This document shows, piece by piece, positions 1 through 7,351 of a DNA stretch of 13,812 bases. The translations under genes were made by a program, and so were the position numbers. This stretch comes from Ectopseudomonas composti. Its GTDB lineage: Bacteria; Pseudomonadota; Gammaproteobacteria; Pseudomonadales; Pseudomonadaceae. Positions within the stretch are counted from its first letter, which is position 1. Each line of letters starts with the position of its first letter. The stretch lies in NCBI GenBank assembly GCA_946886245.1, contig CAMPIF010000060.1, positions 1-13,812 of the forward strand. The letters are read 5' to 3'. The notes beneath the pieces were generated by a model. That model ran no database searches, was not told the DNA's origin, and worked only from the letters and a program-made list of their open reading frames with translations.

Positions 1-1
1 C

Positions 2-376
2 CATTGTGCGGCGGCTGATTTCGGCATCAGGCAGGGGCTGATGAGCACGCGGCTGTTCGTCATCGACACCGACAATGCGGTGATCAAGGTCGATGGCAGC
101 GCCAATTTCGCCAGCGAGCGGCTGGATTTCACCATCACCCCCTCGACCAAGGGCTTTCGTATCTTTTCCCTGCGCTCGCCGCTCTATGTGCGCGGCACGT
201 TCAAGCAGCCGGCGCCGGGCGTGCAGGCCACGCCGCTGGCGCTGCGGGGTGTTGGTCTGGTGGCGCTGGGCGTCGCGGTGGCGCCGGCGGCCGGGTTGCT
301 GGCGCTGGTGGCCCCCAGCGCGGGCGACGAGCCCAGCCAGTGCGCGCCGCTGCTGCAGAAAATCCAGGGGGGTTAG
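2..376 (+). CDS. AsmA-family protein, C-terminal fragment (5' end outside window)
   Basis: The frame is open from the left edge (codons from base 2) to the TAG at 374-376. The next Met codon, at 41, is internal and is not a credible start. The visible 124 residues match the end of AsmA/YhjG-type proteins: a short Cys-Ala-Ala-Ala-Asp-Phe stretch, an Arg-Leu-Phe-Val-Ile-Asp-Thr segment, then alternating beta strands ending in 'SPLYVRGTFKQP'. A hydrophobic Ala/Gly/Leu helix and a terminal Cys-containing tail (QCAPLLQKIQGG) follow. AsmA-family proteins are large, inner-membrane-anchored periplasmic proteins linked to outer-membrane assembly and lipid transport. Which paralogue this is cannot be told from the fragment. 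It converges on fruR across a short gap filled by a REP-like repeat, so a functional link to the fructose genes is unlikely. Confidence 0.8.
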   Translation, partial: HCAAADFGIRQGLMSTRLFVIDTDNAVIKVDGSANFASERLDFTITPSTKGFRIFSLRSPLYVRGTFKQPAPGVQATPLALRGVGLVALGVAVAPAAGLLALVAPSAGDEPSQCAPLLQKIQGG

Positions 377-396
377 CAGGGGGCTCGGAACGAGGT

Positions 397-455
397 GCAG
401 GGTGCGCTGTGCGCACCGATCCTTCACCGCAGTGTTTGCGCATGGCGCACCCTAC
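397..455. repeat. REP-like inverted repeat between convergent genes, overlapping the fruR stop
   Basis: The left arm begins GCAGGGTGCGCTGTGCGCA at 397. The right arm, TGCGCATGGCGCACCCTAC at 437-455, is its imperfect reverse complement (GTAGGGTGCGCCATGCGCA). About 20 bases separate the arms. I recognise the GTAGGGTGCGC... core as a dispersed intergenic element in Pseudomonas genomes. The fruR stop codon (complement of 452-454) lies inside the right arm, so the element runs to the very end of the coding sequence. It could form a strong hairpin in both convergent transcripts and act as a bidirectional terminator or stabiliser, which is inference. Confidence 0.7.
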
Positions 456-1450
456 TTCCGGGTTCGGTCCTTGAAGCTGCGGTCGATGGCTTCGATGCCG
501 GGCTGATAGTCGTTGTGTTCCACCGCCCGCAGTGTCCAGGCCAGCACGCGCTCGGCGATGCGTTCGTGCTGCTGGCTCATGGGATTGACGCGCAGGGGCA
601 GAAAATCCAGCAACTGGGTATCGCCGAAGGTGGCCAGGCGCACTGAGGGCCACTGCTCGCTGCCCTGTTCGCGCAGGGCGTCGAACACCCCTTCGAGCAG
701 CACGTAGGCGGTGCTCAGCAGCGCATCCGGCAAGCCGACTTCCTCCAGCAGCGTCTGCATCTGCCGGTAGCCGCAGGCGCGGCTGAACAGCTCGCCGTGG
801 TAGACGCTGATGCGCCCGTCGAAACCTTCCAGCGCCGAATGGAAGCCGCGTTCGCGCGCCTGGCTGGTGACCAGCTCCGCACGGGCGCCGAGCAGGGCGA
901 CATGCCGGGGTTTGGGCGTCAGCAGGCTTTCGGTGAGGGTGCGCCCGGCCTGCTCGTCATCGCTGACCACCGAGCGGATGTGGGTGGGCGACAGCGCGCG
1001 GTCCACGGCCACCACCGGCAGGCCGGCGGCGACGATCGCCGGATACAGCGGGTCGTCCGCTGGCAGGCAGCTGGCGACGATCAGCGCCTCGCAGCGGCGC
1101 GAGCGAAACAGCTCGAGCAACTGGCGCTCGCTGCTCGGGTCATCGTCGGAGCTGGCGATCAGCAACTGATAGCCGGCGGCGCGTGCCTTCTGTTCGAGCA
1201 GCTTGGCCAGGCGCGCGTAACTGGGGTTTTCCAGGTCCGGCAGGATGAAGCCCAGGCAGCGGCTTTGCCCGCGGCGCAGGCTGGCGGCCTGCTGATCCGG
1301 GCGATAGCCATGTTCCTCGACCACTGCCAGCACCCTGGCCACGGTGGCAGGGCTGATACGCCGACGTTCGGCCTGACCGTTGATCACGTAGCTGGCGGTG
1401 GTCAGCGAGACCTGGGCCAGGCGGGCGATGTCGCTGAGTTTCACGGGCAC
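452..1450 (-). CDS. fruR: Fructose operon transcriptional regulator FruR/Cra (LacI family)
   Basis: A 332-residue LacI/GalR-family repressor, the usual length. Residues about 3-55 are the DNA-binding head: [22 protein letters not shown], then the hinge helix region. This closely resembles E. coli Cra ([22 protein letters not shown]). The rest is the periplasmic-binding-protein-like effector domain with Cra landmarks such as '[16 protein letters not shown]', 'VALDRAL'-type (here VAVDRALS) and '[13 protein letters not shown]'. In Pseudomonas and enterics this protein binds fructose-1-phosphate and leaves its operators upstream of fruB. It is divergent from fruBKA, with a matching operator between them. 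The start taken is GTG at 1450. A second GTG two codons in (1444) lines up exactly with the Cra start and is equally possible, and neither has a strong ribosome-binding site. In high-GC antisense there is also a long open frame, which is a shadow. Confidence 0.95.
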   Translation of the reverse strand: [332 protein letters not shown]

Positions 1451-1490
1451 AGCACCATGCAGAGAGAGGATTTCGAGCGTGCGAGCGCGG

Positions 1491-1508
1491 CGAGTCTACA
1501 CCGACTCG
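1491..1508. other. Perfect 6-bp inverted repeat in the fruR leader
   Basis: CGAGTC at 1491-1496 is followed by a 6-base spacer and GACTCG at 1503-1508, giving an 18-bp dyad about 41 bp upstream of the fruR start. It could be a small hairpin in the fruR 5' untranslated RNA or a second protein-binding site. It does not resemble the FruR operator at 1563-1576. With only six paired bases in high-GC DNA, chance is a real possibility. Confidence 0.3.
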
Positions 1509-1535
1509 ACGACGACCGGGCTTCAAGGATTACCC

Positions 1536-1541
1536 ATTATC
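1536..1541 (-). promoter_or_regulatory. Possible -10 element for fruR
   Basis: Read on the minus strand this is GATAAT, five of six matches to TATAAT, in an AT-richer patch that also forms the 11-bp palindrome TTATCGGATAA (1537-1547). It sits 86 bp upstream of the fruR start and just downstream, in the fruR direction, of the FruR operator. I find no convincing -35 box at 16-18 bp, so the call is weak. If it is real, FruR bound at 1563-1576 would lie over the -35 region and control its own gene. Confidence 0.25.
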
Positions 1542-1559
1542 GGATAAGGTGCCAGCGTT

Positions 1560-1590
1560 TGATGAATCGTTTCAGCAAGGCGATTCATCA
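1560..1590. promoter_or_regulatory. FruR/Cra operator region for fruBKA (three half-sites)
   Basis: TGAATCGTTTCAGC at 1563-1576 fits the Cra/FruR operator as known in enterics (reverse complement GCTGAAACGATTCA) and resembles the operator reported upstream of fruB in Pseudomonas putida. In addition, TGATGAATCG (1560-1569) and CGATTCATCA (1581-1590) form a perfect 10-bp inverted repeat with 11 bases between, so the region carries three TGAA-type half-sites. A weak -10-like TAGTCT at 1593-1598, with TTTCAG about 17 bp upstream, would put the operator over the -35 box of a fruB promoter. That fits repression relieved by fructose-1-phosphate. The operator match is direct; the promoter placement is inference. 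Confidence 0.7.
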
Positions 1591-1672
1591 GCTAGTCTTG
1601 AAGGTGTTTGGGTGGCGTAAGTGAGCGCCGAGTCCGTGAACACCCTTCTCAATCAGAACAAGAATCCAAGCC

Positions 1673-1676
1673 GGAG
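1673..1676 (+). promoter_or_regulatory. fruB ribosome-binding site, decides the start
   Basis: GGAG lies 6 bases upstream of ATG at 1683. The frame is open further upstream to a TTG at 1608, but that codon has no Shine-Dalgarno sequence. The extra 25 residues would be polar and unlike the start of any EIIA domain, whereas translation from 1683 begins directly with the EIIA fold. Confidence 0.75.
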
Positions 1677-1682
1677 ACCATC

Positions 1683-4544
1683 ATGCTCGAACTCGATGCC
1701 AGCCAAATCCAGATGGGCCGGGCGGCGGCGAACAAGGGCGAAGCCCTGACCATGCTCGGCGATGCGCTGGCCAGTGCCGGCCTGGCCACTGCGGCTTATC
1801 TCGAAGGCCTGCAGGCACGCGAAGCTCAGGGTTCGACCTTTCTCGGCCAGGGCATCGCCATCCCCCATGGCACACCGCAGACCCGCGATCAGGTGCTGCG
1901 TACCGGCGTCAGCCTGATCCAGTTCCCCGCCGGTGTGGACTGGGGAAACGGCCAGCAGGTCTACCTGGCCATCGCCATCGCCGCGCAATCCGACGAACAC
2001 CTGCACCTGCTGCAACTGCTGACCCGCGCCCTGGGCGAAGGCGATCTGAGCCAGGCGCTGCGCGAAGCCCGCGAGCCGGCGCAGATACTCGAACTGCTGC
2101 AGGGCGCACCGCAGGCGCTGGCGCTGGACGGTCAACTGGTGGCGCTGGCACAGCCGGCTGAAGACTTCGATGAATTGCTCTGGCAGGGCGCGCGTCTGTT
2201 GCGCCAGGCCGGTTGTGCGCGCAGCGGCTTCGCGCTTGGGCTGGCCCGTGGCGAGCCGCTGCCGCTGGGCGATGGCCTGTGGTGGCTGCACAGCGAGGCC
2301 AGTGTCGAGCGGCCTGGCCTGGCGTTCGTCACGCCGGCGCAGCCGCTGAGTTTTCGCGGTGAGGCGCTGCGCGGCCTGTTCTGCCTGGCCAGCCAGGGCG
2401 AGGCGCACCGTCAGGCGCTGGAGCGGTTGTGCGATGTGCTGATCGGTGGTCGCGCGGCCGCGTTCAGCGAAGCCAGCGACAGCCGGCAGGTGATCGAGGC
2501 GCTGGGCGGTGAGGTGCCGCCGGACTGGCCCAGCCTCAGCGTGCCGCTGCTCAATGCCCATGGTCTGCATGCGCGCCCGGCCAAGGCGCTGAGCGAGCTG
2601 GCACAGGGCTTCGCCGGTGAGACCCGCGTGCGCCTGCTCGGTGACACGGGCGCCGGGGTCTCGGCCAAGAGCCTCAGCCGCCTGCTGGCGCTGGGCGCGC
2701 GGCGTGGGCAGATGCTCGAATTCAGCGCCGAACCGGCGATTGCCGACAGTGCACTGCCGGCCATTCGCGCCGCGCTGGAAAGTGGCCTGGGCGAAACGGT
2801 CGAGCCGCTGAGCGACGCGCTGCCCGAAGTCGCGGCGCAGCTGCAGCCTGTCGAAGCGCTTGCTCCCGTTGCCGGTAGCCGCCTGCAGGCGGTCGGTGCC
2901 TCGCCCGGCATCGCCATCGGCCCGGCGCTGGTGCGCACGCCGCCGGCGTTTCATTTCGCCGAGCAAGGCCAGGGTGTCGAGCAGGAGCACGCGCGCCTGG
3001 ATGCAGCCCTGGTCGCTGTCGCTGCGCAAATCCAGCGCCTGGTCGATGGCGCCGGTGTGGCGAGCATTCGGGAAATCTTCAGTGCCCACCTGGCCATGCT
3101 CGCCGATCCGGCGCTGCGTGATGACGTCGAGGCGCGTCTGGGCAAGGGGGCAAGCGCCGAAGCGGCCTGGCAGATCGAAGTCGAGGCCGCTGCCAGGCGT
3201 CAGGAAGCGCTGCATGACCCATTGCTGGCGGAGCGGGCGGCTGACCTGCGTGATATCGGCAACCGCGTGCTGGCGCACCTGTGTGGCATCGAGCTGCCCA
3301 GCGAGCCGAACGAGCCTTACATCCTGGTGATGGCTGAAGTCGTGCCGTCGGACGTCGCCGGCCTCGACCGTCAGCGTGTGGCTGGCATCCTGACCGCCCA
3401 GGGTGGCGCCACCGCGCACAGTGCGATCATCGCCCGCGCCCTGGGGATTCCCGCCGTGGTTGGTGCCGGCGATGGCGTGCTGGCGCTGGCACAGGGCACG
3501 CCGCTGCTGCTCGATGGCGACAGCGGCCTGCTGCGCATCGCCCCGGATGCGGCCGAGCGCGACCAGGCGCTGCATGAACGTGAGACGGCGCAGCAGCGGC
3601 GCGAGCAGGCGCATGCCGAGCGCTTCGACGATGCGCAGACGCGCGATGGCGTGCGAGTGGAAGTGGCGGCCAATATCGGGGCCAGCGGCGAAACTGCCGA
3701 TGCCGTGGAGCTGGGCGCCGAAGCGGTGGGCCTGCTGCGCACCGAGCTGGTGTTCATGGAGCATGCCCAGGCGCCGGATCACGCCGCGCAGGAGCGCGAG
3801 TACCGGCGCGTGCTCGATGCGCTGGATGGGCGCCCGCTGGTGGTGCGCACGCTGGATGTCGGCGGCGACAAACCCCTGCCGTACTGGCCGATGCCGGCCG
3901 AGGAGAACCCGTTCCTCGGTGTGCGCGGCATTCGCCTGAGCCTGCAGCGCCCGGACATACTGGAAACCCAGCTGCGCGCCTTGCTTGCCTCGGCCGATGG
4001 CCGCCCGCTGCGGATCATGTTCCCCATGGTCGGTTCGGTGGAGGAGTGGCGTGCGGCGCGTGACATGGTGCAGCGCCTGCGCGAAGAGATCGAGGTCCGC
4101 GACCTGCAGATCGGCATCATGATCGAAGTGCCCTCGGCGGCGCTGTTGGCCCCGGTGCTGGCGCGCGAGGTGGACTTCTTCAGCATCGGCACCAATGACC
4201 TGACGCAGTACTGCCTGGCCATCGACCGTGGCCATCCGCAGCTGTCGGCGCAGGCCGATGGTCTGCATCCGGCGGTGCTGCGCCTGATCGAGATGACCGT
4301 GACCGCTGCCCATGCGCAAGGCAAGTGGGTCGGCATCTGCGGCGAACTGGCCAGCGATCGCCTGGCCGTGCCGCTGCTGGTTGGCCTCGGCGTGGACGAA
4401 CTGAGCGTGACGCCGCGTTCGATTGCCCTGGTCAAGGCGCGCGTGCGTGAGCTGGACAGCCGCCAGGCGCGAACCCTGGCTGACCGCGCCCTGACCCTGG
4501 ACAGCGCCAGCGCCGTGCGCGCGCTGGTAGCGGAGATGCACTGA
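1683..4544 (+). CDS. fruB: Fructose PTS multiphosphoryl transfer protein (EIIA-Fru / M / HPr / EI fusion)
   Basis: A 953-residue cytoplasmic protein that carries phosphate from PEP to the fructose permease FruA. Domains in order: EIIA-Fru at residues 1 to about 145, with active His62 in 'GIAIPHGT'; a central M region, about 155-275; HPr, about 285-373, with active His296 in 'GLHARPA' and the conserved 'SAKSL' loop; and enzyme I, about 400-953, beginning 'VGASPGIAIG'. In EI the phosphohistidine is His579 ('GGATAHSAIIAR'). PEP-site features include 'RTELVFM', 'NDLTQY' and Cys886 ('GICGELA'). E. coli FruB has only EIIA-M-HPr; fusion to EI is typical of Pseudomonas and Rhodobacter, making the system independent of a general EI/HPr. 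The M region still aligns with the EIIA domain, His203 taking the place of His62 (see findings). Its stop overlaps the fruK start (TGATG), indicating translational coupling. Very likely under FruR control. Confidence 0.96.
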   Translation: MLELDASQIQMGRAAANKGEALTMLGDALASAGLATAAYLEGLQAREAQGSTFLGQGIAIPHGTPQTRDQVLRTGVSLIQFPAGVDWGNGQQVYLAIAIAAQSDEHLHLLQLLTRALGEGDLSQALREAREPAQILELLQGAPQALALDGQLVALAQPAEDFDELLWQGARLLRQAGCARSGFALGLARGEPLPLGDGLWWLHSEASVERPGLAFVTPAQPLSFRGEALRGLFCLASQGEAHRQALERLCDVLIGGRAAAFSEASDSRQVIEALGGEVPPDWPSLSVPLLNAHGLHARPAKALSELAQGFAGETRVRLLGDTGAGVSAKSLSRLLALGARRGQMLEFSAEPAIADSALPAIRAALESGLGETVEPLSDALPEVAAQLQPVEALAPVAGSRLQAVGASPGIAIGPALVRTPPAFHFAEQGQGVEQEHARLDAALVAVAAQIQRLVDGAGVASIREIFSAHLAMLADPALRDDVEARLGKGASAEAAWQIEVEAAARRQEALHDPLLAERAADLRDIGNRVLAHLCGIELPSEPNEPYILVMAEVVPSDVAGLDRQRVAGILTAQGGATAHSAIIARALGIPAVVGAGDGVLALAQGTPLLLDGDSGLLRIAPDAAERDQALHERETAQQRREQAHAERFDDAQTRDGVRVEVAANIGASGETADAVELGAEAVGLLRTELVFMEHAQAPDHAAQEREYRRVLDALDGRPLVVRTLDVGGDKPLPYWPMPAEENPFLGVRGIRLSLQRPDILETQLRALLASADGRPLRIMFPMVGSVEEWRAARDMVQRLREEIEVRDLQIGIMIEVPSAALLAPVLAREVDFFSIGTNDLTQYCLAIDRGHPQLSAQADGLHPAVLRLIEMTVTAAHAQGKWVGICGELASDRLAVPLLVGLGVDELSVTPRSIALVKARVRELDSRQARTLADRALTLDSASAVRALVAEMH

Positions 4545-5464
4545 TGGCCCGAATCCTGACCCTGACCCTGAACCCGGCGCTGGACCTGACCCTGCGTCTC
4601 GAGCGCCTGCAGCCCGGTGCGATCAACCGCTGCCATGAGCTGCGCAGCCACGCGGCCGGCAAGGGCCTGAACGTCGCCCAGGTGCTGGCCGATCTTGGCC
4701 ATACCTTGAGCGTGGGTGGTTTTCTCGGCCGCGCCAATGCTGCGCCGTTCGAGAACCTGATACACAGGCGCGGTTTTCACGACCTGTTCGTCCGCGTGCC
4801 GGGCGAGACGCGCAGCAATATCAAGCTGGCCGAGGCCGATGGCTGCATCACCGACCTCAACGGCCCTGGCCCGCAGGTCGAGGCCGAGCACCTGCAACGC
4901 CTGGAGGCCGAGCTGGAACCGCTGCTCGCCGGGCATGACGCCGTGGTGGTCGCCGGCAGCCTGCCGCGTGGCGTCACCCCGCAGTGGTTCGCCGGTCTGT
5001 TGCGGCGCATCAAGGCCAGCGGCGTACCGCTGGCGGTCGACAGCAGTGGGGCAGCCCTGCAAGCCGCCCTGGGCGTCGCGCCCTGGCTGATCAAACCCAA
5101 CGAGCAGGAGCTGGCCGAGGTGTGTGGCAGCGACCTGTCTGCTGCCGTGCACACGCTGCGCGCGCAGGGTATCGAGCACCTGTTGCTGTCACGTGGCGCA
5201 GAGGGCGTCGACTGGCATGGGCCGGACATCGCCCTGCGTGCCATACCGCCGCGCGTCGAAGTCGCCAGCACGGTCGGTGCCGGTGACTCGCTGCTGGCGG
5301 CCAGCCTGCATGGCCTGCTCGAAGGCTGGCCGGCCGCGCGCACCCTGCGCCTGGCCACGGCAGTGGCGGCGCAGGCGGTCACCCAGATCGGCTTCGGCAT
5401 CCATGATCGCGAGCAACTGGCGCGCTTCGAAGCGGCCGTGCAACTGCACCCTTTAGAACAATAA
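4544..5464 (+). CDS. fruK: 1-phosphofructokinase FruK
   Basis: A 306-residue PfkB-family sugar kinase (E. coli FruK is 312). It phosphorylates fructose-1-phosphate, the product of FruA transport, to fructose-1,6-bisphosphate with ATP in the cytoplasm. The N-terminal substrate-side signature is 'HAAGKGLNVAQVLADLG' (Gly39-Lys40-Gly41, Asn43), preceded by 'NPALDLTL'. The C-terminal PfkB signature is 'GAGDSLLAASLHGLLEG', with Asp248 as the catalytic base and the anion-hole glycines before it. 'WLIKPNEQELAE' is also a family hallmark. The ATG shares a base with the fruB stop, so fruB and fruK are translationally coupled. fruA follows after 12 bp. Removing fructose-1-phosphate also removes the inducer of FruR. 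Confidence 0.95.
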   Translation: MARILTLTLNPALDLTLRLERLQPGAINRCHELRSHAAGKGLNVAQVLADLGHTLSVGGFLGRANAAPFENLIHRRGFHDLFVRVPGETRSNIKLAEADGCITDLNGPGPQVEAEHLQRLEAELEPLLAGHDAVVVAGSLPRGVTPQWFAGLLRRIKASGVPLAVDSSGAALQAALGVAPWLIKPNEQELAEVCGSDLSAAVHTLRAQGIEHLLLSRGAEGVDWHGPDIALRAIPPRVEVASTVGAGDSLLAASLHGLLEGWPAARTLRLATAVAAQAVTQIGFGIHDREQLARFEAAVQLHPLEQ

Positions 5465-5476
5465 GAGGCACCCTCC

Positions 5477-7204
5477 ATGAATCTGCTGATCGTCACTGCC
5501 TGCCCCAATGGCCAGGTCACCAGCGTGCTGTGTTCGCGCCTGCTGCAGGCCGCCGCCGAGCGCCTGGGCTGGCAAACCCGTGTCGAGGTGCATGATGCGC
5601 GCGCGATTGGTTCGCCCTTGAGCGAGGCGCAGATCGCCGCCGCCGACTGGGTGCTGGTGGTCAAGACCGGTGAGCTGCCGCTGGCGCGTTTTGCCGGCAA
5701 GCGCCTGTTCCAGGCTTCGCCGGCCGAGGCATTGGCCGACCCGCAGCGTTTTCTGCGTGACGCCGCCGAGCGCGCTCAGCCCTATGGCGAAAGCAGCGAG
5801 CCTGCTGCGAGCGGTCGCCGCCGGCTGGTCGCAGTGACCGCTTGCCCGACCGGCGTGGCGCACACCTTCATGGCTGCCGAGGCGCTGCAGCAGGCGGCGC
5901 TGCGCATGGGCATCGAGCTGCAGGTGGAAACCCGCGGCTCGGTCGGGGCGCGCAACCTGCTCGACGATGCCGCCATCGCGGCGGCCGATGCCGTGCTGCT
6001 GGCCACCGATATCGAGGTGGATACCAGCCGTTTCGCCGGCAAGAAGGTCTACCGCTGCGGCACCGGTGTGGCACTGAAACAGCCGCAACAGACGCTGGAA
6101 CGGGCCTTGAACGAGGCGCGGCCGCTGAGCGAAGCCGCACCCGCCGAGGGCCAGGCCGTCGCCAGCAGTGGCGAGAAAACCGGCCCCTACAAGCATCTGC
6201 TCACCGGCGTGTCCTACATGCTGCCGATGGTGGTGGCGGGCGGTCTGCTGATCGCCCTGTCGTTCGTCTTCGGTATCGAGGCGTTCAAGGAGGAGGGCAC
6301 CCTGGCCGCCGCGCTGATGAAGATCGGCGGCGAGAGCGCCTTTCAACTGATGGTGCCGCTGCTGGCCGGCTACATCGCTTATTCCATCGCCGACCGTCCG
6401 GGCCTGGCGCCGGGGATGATCGGCGGGCTGCTGGCCGGTTCGCTGGGGGCCGGCTTCATCGGCGGCATCATCGCCGGTTTCCTTGCCGGCTATGCGGCCA
6501 AGGCCATCGCCCATTGGGTGCGCCTGCCGGCCAGCGTCGAGGCGCTCAAGCCGATTCTGATCATCCCGCTGGTGGCCAGCCTGTTCACCGGGCTGGTGAT
6601 GATCTATCTGGTCGGCAGTCCGGTGGCGGGCATGCTGGCGGGACTCACCGCCTTTCTCGACGGCATGGGCAGCACCAATGCGATCCTGCTGGGTGTGCTG
6701 CTCGGCGGCATGATGTGCGTCGATCTCGGCGGGCCGATCAACAAGGCGGCCTATGCCTTCTCCGTCGGCCTGCTGGCGTCGAGCAGTTATGCGCCGATGG
6801 CGGCGACCATGGCGGCCGGCATGGTGCCGCCCATCGGCATGGCAATCGCCACCGTGCTGGCGCGGCGCAAGTTCGCCCAGAGCGAGCGCCAGGCCGGCAA
6901 GGCAGCCGGGGTGCTGGGGCTGTGCTTCATCTCCGAGGGGGCGATTCCTTTCGCCGCCAAGGACCCGTTGCGGGTGATCCCGGCCAGTATTGCCGGTGGT
7001 GCGCTGACCGGCGCGCTGTCGATGTACTTCGGCTGCAAGCTGATGGCGCCGCACGGCGGTCTGTTCGTGCTGCTGATTCCCAACGCGATCAATCACGCGC
7101 TGCTGTACCTGCTCGCCATCGTCGCCGGCAGCCTGGTGACCGGGGTGCTCTATGCCCTGATCAAACGGTCCGAGGCGCAGCCTATGGCGGTCGCAGCGCA
7201 ATAA
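5477..7204 (+). CDS. fruA: Fructose-specific PTS permease, EIIB'BC
   Basis: A 575-residue inner-membrane transporter that imports fructose and phosphorylates it to fructose-1-phosphate (E. coli FruA is about 563). B' domain at residues 1 to about 98; B domain, about 115-215, with phosphocysteine Cys123 in 'VTACPTGVAHTFMAAEAL'; and EIIC, from about 238 ('YKHLLTGVSYMLPMVVAGG') to the end. EIIC has many hydrophobic helices and the conserved 'GGPINKAAYAF' (418-428) and 'SEGAIPFAAKDP' motifs. The B' domain keeps 'TACPNG' with Cys9, where the E. coli B' domain lacks a cysteine. AGAGG at 5464-5468 is a ribosome-binding site 8 bases before the ATG. It is the last gene of the fruBKA operon. FruB EIIA His62 should be its phosphate donor. 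Confidence 0.95.
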   Translation: MNLLIVTACPNGQVTSVLCSRLLQAAAERLGWQTRVEVHDARAIGSPLSEAQIAAADWVLVVKTGELPLARFAGKRLFQASPAEALADPQRFLRDAAERAQPYGESSEPAASGRRRLVAVTACPTGVAHTFMAAEALQQAALRMGIELQVETRGSVGARNLLDDAAIAAADAVLLATDIEVDTSRFAGKKVYRCGTGVALKQPQQTLERALNEARPLSEAAPAEGQAVASSGEKTGPYKHLLTGVSYMLPMVVAGGLLIALSFVFGIEAFKEEGTLAAALMKIGGESAFQLMVPLLAGYIAYSIADRPGLAPGMIGGLLAGSLGAGFIGGIIAGFLAGYAAKAIAHWVRLPASVEALKPILIIPLVASLFTGLVMIYLVGSPVAGMLAGLTAFLDGMGSTNAILLGVLLGGMMCVDLGGPINKAAYAFSVGLLASSSYAPMAATMAAGMVPPIGMAIATVLARRKFAQSERQAGKAAGVLGLCFISEGAIPFAAKDPLRVIPASIAGGALTGALSMYFGCKLMAPHGGLFVLLIPNAINHALLYLLAIVAGSLVTGVLYALIKRSEAQPMAVAAQ

Positions 7205-7272
7205 GCGCAGGGTCCGTGGCCTCGGTTACACTGAGTCGAACAGCGCCGGGCAAGTAGGCGTCTGTTGAGGGG

Positions 7273-7292
7273 GCGGTGCGCCGATGCGCCGC
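7273..7292 (+). other. Short hairpin in the fruA / 724-residue gene gap
   Basis: GCGGTGC at 7273-7279 can pair with GCGCCGC at 7286-7292 (seven pairs, one G-U) around a 6-base loop. No T-run follows, so it is not a normal intrinsic terminator. The rest of the 147-bp gap (7205-7351) shows no clear terminator or promoter. Read-through from fruA into the next gene is therefore possible. Confidence 0.25.
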
Positions 7293-7351
7293 GACGGTTC
7301 TCAGCAGGCTTCGTGGCGCAGTCGCCCTCACAAAGAAAGGACCTTCTGTAG

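Noticed and set aside
797..1624. A 275-codon plus-strand frame over fruR and its promoter
   Set aside because: It overlaps the clear LacI-family gene and the FruR operator, and its composition is that of a shadow frame.
1608..1682. Upstream TTG start for fruB, adding 25 residues
   Set aside because: It has no ribosome-binding site and the extra residues are unlike any EIIA start. ATG at 1683 has GGAG 6 bases before it.
1653..4541. A 962-codon open frame antisense to almost all of fruB
   Set aside because: It lies in the antisense frame where stops need TTA, CTA or TCA sense codons, which are very rare in this high-GC genome. The product is Gln/Arg/His-rich with no domain. It is a codon-bias shadow.
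5453..7201. A 582-codon open frame antisense to fruA
   Set aside because: Same codon-bias effect. The product is low-complexity His/Gln/Arg/Gly-rich, while the sense strand encodes an unmistakable EIIB'BC.
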